From NCBI GenBank assembly GCA_905479515.1, contig CAJQMX010000211.1, positions 1 to 9,660 on the forward strand: DNA of 9,660 bases, read 5' to 3'. This DNA comes from an uncultured Parasphingopyxis sp. (GTDB taxonomy: Bacteria > Pseudomonadota > Alphaproteobacteria > Sphingomonadales > Sphingomonadaceae). Of the stretch, positions 6,023-9,660 are shown piece by piece. Position 1 is the stretch's first letter; every line of letters starts with the position of its first letter. Made by a program: the position numbers and the translations under genes. The notes beneath the pieces were generated by a model. The model was not told the origin of the DNA. It ran no database searches and worked only from the letters and a program-made list of their open reading frames with translations.

Positions 6023-7213
6023 ATGGATGATGTCATCGTCGTTGGCGGAGGACCGACAGGGTTTCTCAACGCGTTGGGCCTTGCACGGGCCGGAGTGAAA
6101 GTACGCCTGCTGGAGCGTGCGCCGGACATACCGGATTCGCCGCGCGCCATGGTCTATCACTGGTCGGTGCTTGAAGGGATCGAAAAGCTGGGCATCATCG
6201 ACGACGCCTATAACACCGGTTTTAAAAAGCAGGATTACTGCTTTCTGGTGCAGAAGACCGGCGAGCGGATCGACTTTGGCCTGCAGGTGTTGGATGGCCA
6301 TGTGCGCCATCCGAACAACCTGCATATGGGTCAGAACAAGCTGGCCGAGATCGCGCTGAAGCATCTGTCGACCTATTCCAACGCAACCGTGGAATTCGAC
6401 ACCAAGGTGACCGATCTGACGCAAGATAGTAGTGGCGTAACCGTCACTGCCCAGACGCCCGCTGGTTCTACCAAGTACCGGGCGAAATATATCATTGGCG
6501 CTGATGGCGCAGGCAGCACGGTGCGCGAGCTTCTGGGGCTGAGCTTTGACGGAATGACTTGGCCCGAGCGGTTTGTAGCCACGAATGTTTATTACGATTT
6601 CGAAAAGTTCAACTATGCCCGCGCAATGATGGTGATTGACGACGGCAGTGGCGCGATCATTGCCAAGATCGATAACGAGGGTCTTTGGCGTTGCACCTAT
6701 ATGGAGGATGCCTCGCTTCCCGAGGAGACCTTTTTGGAGCGGCTGCCCGAAACCTATTCTCGCATCTTCCCTGGCAATGATCCTTACGAACTCAAGGCGG
6801 CGTCGCCCTACAGGATGCACCAGCGCTCGGCCTCGACCTATCGCAAGGGTCGGGTCATACTCGCGGGTGATGCGGCTCACGCGACCAACCCGACCGGCGG
6901 TCTGGGGCTGACGTCGGGTCTGTTCGACACCTATTCGCTCTATCCGACGCTGGCGGCGATCATCCTTGAAGGTGCCTCGGATGAGGTGCTTGATCGCTGG
7001 AGCGCTGAACGCAAGGACAAGTTTGAAAACTACGCCTCGCCGCAGGCGGCTAGCAATAAGAAGCTGATCTATCATGCCAATGGCGGGGGTCAGGCGCTCG
7101 AGGCCGCGCTGGAGGGAATGCGCAAGTTGCCGGATCACCCGGAGGTCGCACTGGAGCGCGCGATGTTCACCAAGACACTGGAAACTGCCCCGCCGCTCGA
7201 AGAACCGGTGTGA
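6023..7213 (+). CDS. FAD-dependent monooxygenase (class A, aromatic hydroxylase type)
   Basis: A 396-residue single-component flavoprotein hydroxylase. Three diagnostic motifs are present: GGGPTG (8-13) with E31 at the end of beta-2 for the ADP part of FAD, the DG motif GADGAGSTVREL (159-170) shared by FAD and NAD(P)H binding, and GRVILAGDAAHATNPTGGLG (276-295) that contacts the flavin ribityl chain. Such enzymes (p-hydroxybenzoate, phenol or resorcinol hydroxylases) insert one oxygen next to a ring hydroxyl using NAD(P)H and O2. There is no C-terminal thioredoxin-like domain, so it is the short form. ATG 6023 is preferred over GTG 6017 because GGGAG at 6010-6014 is eight bases before it. It probably provides a ring hydroxylation or oxidative dearomatisation step in the cluster; the substrate cannot be read from sequence. 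Confidence 0.9.
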   Translation: MDDVIVVGGGPTGFLNALGLARAGVKVRLLERAPDIPDSPRAMVYHWSVLEGIEKLGIIDDAYNTGFKKQDYCFLVQKTGERIDFGLQVLDGHVRHPNNLHMGQNKLAEIALKHLSTYSNATVEFDTKVTDLTQDSSGVTVTAQTPAGSTKYRAKYIIGADGAGSTVRELLGLSFDGMTWPERFVATNVYYDFEKFNYARAMMVIDDGSGAIIAKIDNEGLWRCTYMEDASLPEETFLERLPETYSRIFPGNDPYELKAASPYRMHQRSASTYRKGRVILAGDAAHATNPTGGLGLTSGLFDTYSLYPTLAAIILEGASDEVLDRWSAERKDKFENYASPQAASNKKLIYHANGGGQALEAALEGMRKLPDHPEVALERAMFTKTLETAPPLEEPV

Positions 7214-7239
7214 TGACCCGTTGCGCGCCGGGTTCTCTT
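7202..7239 (+). other. Weak hairpin at the end of the monooxygenase gene
   Basis: ACCCG (7216-7220) can pair with CGGGT (7229-7233) across an eight-base loop, followed by TCTCTT. An alternative pairs GAACC (7202-7206) with GGTTC (7231-7235). The stem is short and the U-tract is interrupted, so it would at most attenuate transcription into the hydrolase gene. Confidence 0.25.
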
Positions 7240-7273
7240 GCGCACAGAGGAAAAGTTCAAATTGCGAGGAAAC

Positions 7274-8356
7274 ATGGTTAAATCTTATCGGCCTGCGGAT
7301 TTGCATGCTCAATCTTCTGGTGACCTGAACCTTGCGGCGCAGGGGTTTTTCTGGACCGGGCTTCAACAGGTCGCCTTGCCCACAGGTATGGCGCTGCGCG
7401 GTCAGATGTATGTCGAATACTGGGTGCCTTCGGACCTGCGGCACAAGGTTCCAATTGTCATGATACATGGCGGTGGCGGGCAGGGACTCGACTATCTCGG
7501 CACGGCGGAGGGTGGCGAAGGCTGGATGCACTGGTTCGTCCGTCAGGGCTATGCCGTTTATGTGATAGACCGCCCCGGCCATGGCCGCGCGCCACATCAC
7601 CCGGCTGTGCAGGGCGAAATGGGTCCGCCGCCAGTCTCTGCCTTTATCGAGAAGCTCTTTTCTCGGCCAGAGGCGGACCCCGGCCAATACCCCACCGCAA
7701 AATTGCACAATCAATGGCCGGGAAGCGGCGAACTGGGCGATCCGGCCTTTGACACCTTTTTTGCAAGTGCCGGCCCAATGTCTGTTGATATCGGGCAGAG
7801 CCATCTGGATTGTCAGACCGGCGGTGCCGAGTTGCTGGATATCATCGGCCCGGCGATCCTGATGACGCATAGTGCGGGCGCTCCGACCGGTTGGCTAATG
7901 GCGGACGCGCGTCCGAGCCTCGTGGCTGGGATCGTGGCTGTGGAACCCGTGGGCCCCCCCTTTGCGACGCGGCCGAGTGGCACGCTGAATTGGGGGATCA
8001 CTGCCGCTCCGCTAACCTTCGATCCGCCCGCTGCGCGGCCCGAGGATATCGCGACGGAGGAGCGTCCGGCACCGTTCGAAGGTGCCGCCGCCTGTCTTGT
8101 GCAGAAAGAACCTGCCCGGCGGTTGCCCCATCTTTGCGGTTTTCCCATCGTCGTTGTGACATCCGAGGCGTCGTGGATGTCGATGGAGAACCACGGTATC
8201 GTTGATTTTCTGTCCCAGGCCGGTGCCGAAGTGGACCATCTGCGGTTGGAAAGCTTGGGGATTCATGGCAACGGCCACGCCATGATGCTTGAGAAGAATA
8301 GCGGGCACATAGCGGCGGCCCTTGATACGTGGATCAGAGACAAAGACCTGATCTGA
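7274..8356 (+). CDS. Alpha/beta hydrolase, esterase 713-like
   Basis: A 360-residue alpha/beta-hydrolase fold protein. HGGGGQG (65-71) is the oxyanion region, DRPGHGR (99-105) follows strand 4, and THSAG (198-202) is the nucleophile elbow with Ser200 and Thr in place of the usual first Gly. VEPVGPP puts Glu224 24 residues after the serine, and GIHGNGHAMMLEKN carries the likely catalytic His335 (or H331). The Ser-Glu-His order with this spacing and the GNGH..MLE ending recall the Alcaligenes esterase 713, known for using Glu as the acid. The protein is longer than that enzyme, with extra sequence before the histidine. I see no convincing signal peptide, so it is probably cytosolic. GAGGA at 7266-7270 supports ATG 7274. 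It may hydrolyse an ester, lactone or cyclic diketone intermediate. The LysR gene begins 19 bases after its stop. Confidence 0.85.
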   Translation: MVKSYRPADLHAQSSGDLNLAAQGFFWTGLQQVALPTGMALRGQMYVEYWVPSDLRHKVPIVMIHGGGGQGLDYLGTAEGGEGWMHWFVRQGYAVYVIDRPGHGRAPHHPAVQGEMGPPPVSAFIEKLFSRPEADPGQYPTAKLHNQWPGSGELGDPAFDTFFASAGPMSVDIGQSHLDCQTGGAELLDIIGPAILMTHSAGAPTGWLMADARPSLVAGIVAVEPVGPPFATRPSGTLNWGITAAPLTFDPPAARPEDIATEERPAPFEGAAACLVQKEPARRLPHLCGFPIVVVTSEASWMSMENHGIVDFLSQAGAEVDHLRLESLGIHGNGHAMMLEKNSGHIAAALDTWIRDKDLI

Positions 8357-8375
8357 GCACGCCGTCGGGAGGACC

Positions 8376-9296
8376 ATGGCGAACCTAAAGAATTTCGACT
8401 TGAACCTGCTGCAGGTCTTCGAGGCGATCTACGACACGCGCAACACCCGCGCTGCCTCCGATTTGCTGCGTGTGACCCAGCCAGCCGTAAGCCACGCATT
8501 GCGCAGATTGCGCGACCAATTCGGTGACGAGCTTTTCGTCTTTCATCAGCGCAGCATGCAACCGACCGAGGCGGCGCACCGGATCATCGGCCCCGTGCGC
8601 GAGGTGCTACGGTTGGTGCGGTTCGACATTTTGGGATCTGCTCCTTTTGACCCTACAACCGCAAAGCGTGAGTTTCGTGTTGCGATGGCTGACATCGGTG
8701 AAATGGTCATGGCCGGGCCGATCATGAAACGCTTTGCCGCCGAAGCGCCCGGATGTGTGCTCCATTGGCTTCCGGTGCCCGCGCAGGCGACGGAGTACGA
8801 TCAGTTGGACTTGTTGGTCACAAGCGAGATAGACGCCTCGCTGGTCGGGGATTACATGCAGCAACGGTTGTATACCCACGACATGGTAGGACTAGTGGCA
8901 AAGGGCCATCCGGTCGCGGCACATCCTGTTCTTGATACTTTGCGCCAGCATCCGGTGATTGTGCTGGCGCGCAGTTCGAGCGTCCGCGAACAGGTGATGA
9001 GTTGTTTGCGCGAGGCGGGGATACCACGCTATCACAACATGGTCAGCGGGCGGTCCCTGACATTTCTGACCGTTCTGGAAGGCATCGACGCTTTCGCGGT
9101 CGCGCCGAAAGCCGTTGCGCAGATGGCAATAAAGATCGGAAACCTCGCGGTCTTCGATCTGCCGGTCGCGGTGCCTGAGCTTGAGATCCTGCAATTCTGG
9201 CATCGCTCGCATAACGGGGATTCGTCTAGCATCTGGCTGCGTGGCCTGTTTGCGAGTGTGCTTCAGAACAACGATCCGACTCGCACAATGTCCTAG
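8376..9296 (+). CDS. LysR family transcriptional regulator (NahR/LinR-like)
   Basis: A 306-residue LysR-type regulator. The N-terminal winged helix (about 7-66) reads FDLNLLQVFEAIYDTRN, then TQPAVSHALRRLRDQFGDEL, and M.PTEAAHRI, the form found in NahR, NodD and LinR-type activators of aromatic catabolism. The effector domain begins near REFRVAMADIGE (98-109) and ends with FWHRSHNGDSSSIWLRGLF, also typical of this branch. These regulators sit on T-N11-A dyads and activate on binding a pathway intermediate. GGGAGG just before the ATG is a strong ribosome site. It is transcribed with the hydrolase, 19 bases upstream, rather than divergently as is usual for LysR genes. A TTGT-N7-ACAA dyad follows immediately, ahead of the Rieske gene, which is its likely target. 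Confidence 0.92.
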   Translation: MANLKNFDLNLLQVFEAIYDTRNTRAASDLLRVTQPAVSHALRRLRDQFGDELFVFHQRSMQPTEAAHRIIGPVREVLRLVRFDILGSAPFDPTTAKREFRVAMADIGEMVMAGPIMKRFAAEAPGCVLHWLPVPAQATEYDQLDLLVTSEIDASLVGDYMQQRLYTHDMVGLVAKGHPVAAHPVLDTLRQHPVIVLARSSSVREQVMSCLREAGIPRYHNMVSGRSLTFLTVLEGIDAFAVAPKAVAQMAIKIGNLAVFDLPVAVPELEILQFWHRSHNGDSSSIWLRGLFASVLQNNDPTRTMS

Positions 9297-9299
9297 GAT

Positions 9300-9314
9300 T
9301 TGTAATCAGAACAA
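9300..9314. promoter_or_regulatory. Candidate LysR-binding dyad TTGT-N7-ACAA
   Basis: Four-base complementary arms around seven bases include the T-N11-A core of LysR-type binding sites. It lies about 110 bases before the Rieske oxygenase start, in the 126-base gap that follows the LysR gene, the usual position for an activator site. Short dyads of this kind also occur by chance. Confidence 0.4.
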
Positions 9315-9422
9315 TAAGCAGGGCTCATTGAAGTCATGAGGCGTTTCTTATTCCATCGCTGTACTTGGTCGTCGAAAATGGTTGGGACAGCGATGACCGT
9401 CAAAGCTTAAGGGGGGGAAGAC

Positions 9423-9660
9423 ATGGACAATATCTTCATCAAACGTGCCTGGTATATGGTTGCTTGGGCGGATGAAATCGCCGCAGGTGACAAGCACAAA
9501 GTCATGGTTATGAACGCGCCAATCGTTCTTTACCGCGATACCAAGGGCGCGCTGATCGCGCTTGAGGATCGCTGCTGTCACCGCGCTGCTCCCCTGTCCA
9601 TCGGGCGGATCGAAGGGGATGATCTGCGCTGCATGTACCACGGGCTGAAGTTCGGGCGCG
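9423..9660 (+). CDS. Rieske non-heme iron oxygenase, oxygenase subunit (VanA/TsaM-type), N-terminal part
   Basis: The first 79 codons are present and the frame runs off the end of the window. MDNIFIKRAWYMVAWADEI is the usual start of this oxygenase class. The Rieske [2Fe-2S] ligands are visible as C51-x-H53 (DRCCHRAAPLS) and C70-x2-H73 (RCMYHGLKF), with the normal 16 residues between the pairs. The catalytic mononuclear iron domain lies beyond the window. The style matches vanillate O-demethylase (VanA) and toluenesulfonate methyl-monooxygenase (TsaM), which hydroxylate or demethylate ring substituents using electrons from a separate VanB-like reductase. That reductase is not seen and may follow. 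GGGGAAG at 9414-9420 is the likely ribosome site. Its place after a LysR gene and dyad suggests it heads a new induced transcript. Confidence 0.9.
   Translation, partial: MDNIFIKRAWYMVAWADEIAAGDKHKVMVMNAPIVLYRDTKGALIALEDRCCHRAAPLSIGRIEGDDLRCMYHGLKFGR

Noticed and set aside
5885..7870. A 661-codon open frame on the - strand
   Set aside because: It lies antisense across the PcaC-like gene end, the whole flavin monooxygenase and half of the hydrolase, all of which show clear family motifs on the + strand. Its translation shows no recognisable domain and is rich in Arg and His, as expected for a shadow frame in GC-rich DNA.
9297..9422. Sigma-70 promoter or terminator between LysR and the Rieske gene
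   Set aside because: TTGAAG at 9328 has no acceptable -10 box at a proper distance, and no GC-rich hairpin with a T-run is present.

Overview
The window looks like a piece of an alphaproteobacterial chromosome or large plasmid (Rhodobacteraceae- or sphingomonad-like). This rests on the TRAP transporter, tandem SDR enzymes, FCD-type GntR regulator and Rieske/flavin-oxygenase catabolic genes; I cannot assign a genus. All intact genes lie on the + strand. Two blocks are joined by a 705-bp non-coding stretch holding a dead transposase.

Block 1 (1-3008) has somewhat AT-richer codon use. It holds the C-terminal part of a TRAP transporter large permease (DctM-like), two SDR dehydrogenases that overlap by one base, and a GntR/FCD regulator. 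This is the usual layout of a small uptake-and-oxidation module for a carboxylate or hydroxy acid. The regulator lacks three of the four usual FCD metal ligands.

Junction (3009-3713). This AT-rich stretch carries a broken N-terminal piece of an IS30-like transposase on the - strand. Nearer to the next gene it has repeats and inverted repeats that look like a regulated promoter region.

Block 2 (3714-9660) has GC-richer codons and looks like a catabolic cluster for an aromatic or cyclic compound. In order it encodes a beta-hydroxyacid (3-hydroxyisobutyrate-type) dehydrogenase, a metallo-beta-lactamase-fold lactonase, a truncated aldehyde dehydrogenase remnant, a PcaC-like carboxymuconolactone decarboxylase-family protein, a class A flavin monooxygenase, an esterase-713-like alpha/beta hydrolase, a NahR/LinR-type LysR regulator, and the start of a VanA/TsaM-type Rieske oxygenase that runs off the window. 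A plausible reading (inference) is that the Rieske enzyme hydroxylates or demethylates the substrate, the flavin enzyme hydroxylates it again, lactone intermediates pass through the PcaC-like enzyme, the lactonase and the hydrolase, and the dehydrogenases finish the open-chain acid. No ring-cleavage dioxygenase is visible, so either it lies outside the window or the route is not a standard beta-ketoadipate pathway. I do not recognise the whole cluster as a described pathway. The truncated aldehyde dehydrogenase and the IS remnant show that the region has been rearranged.
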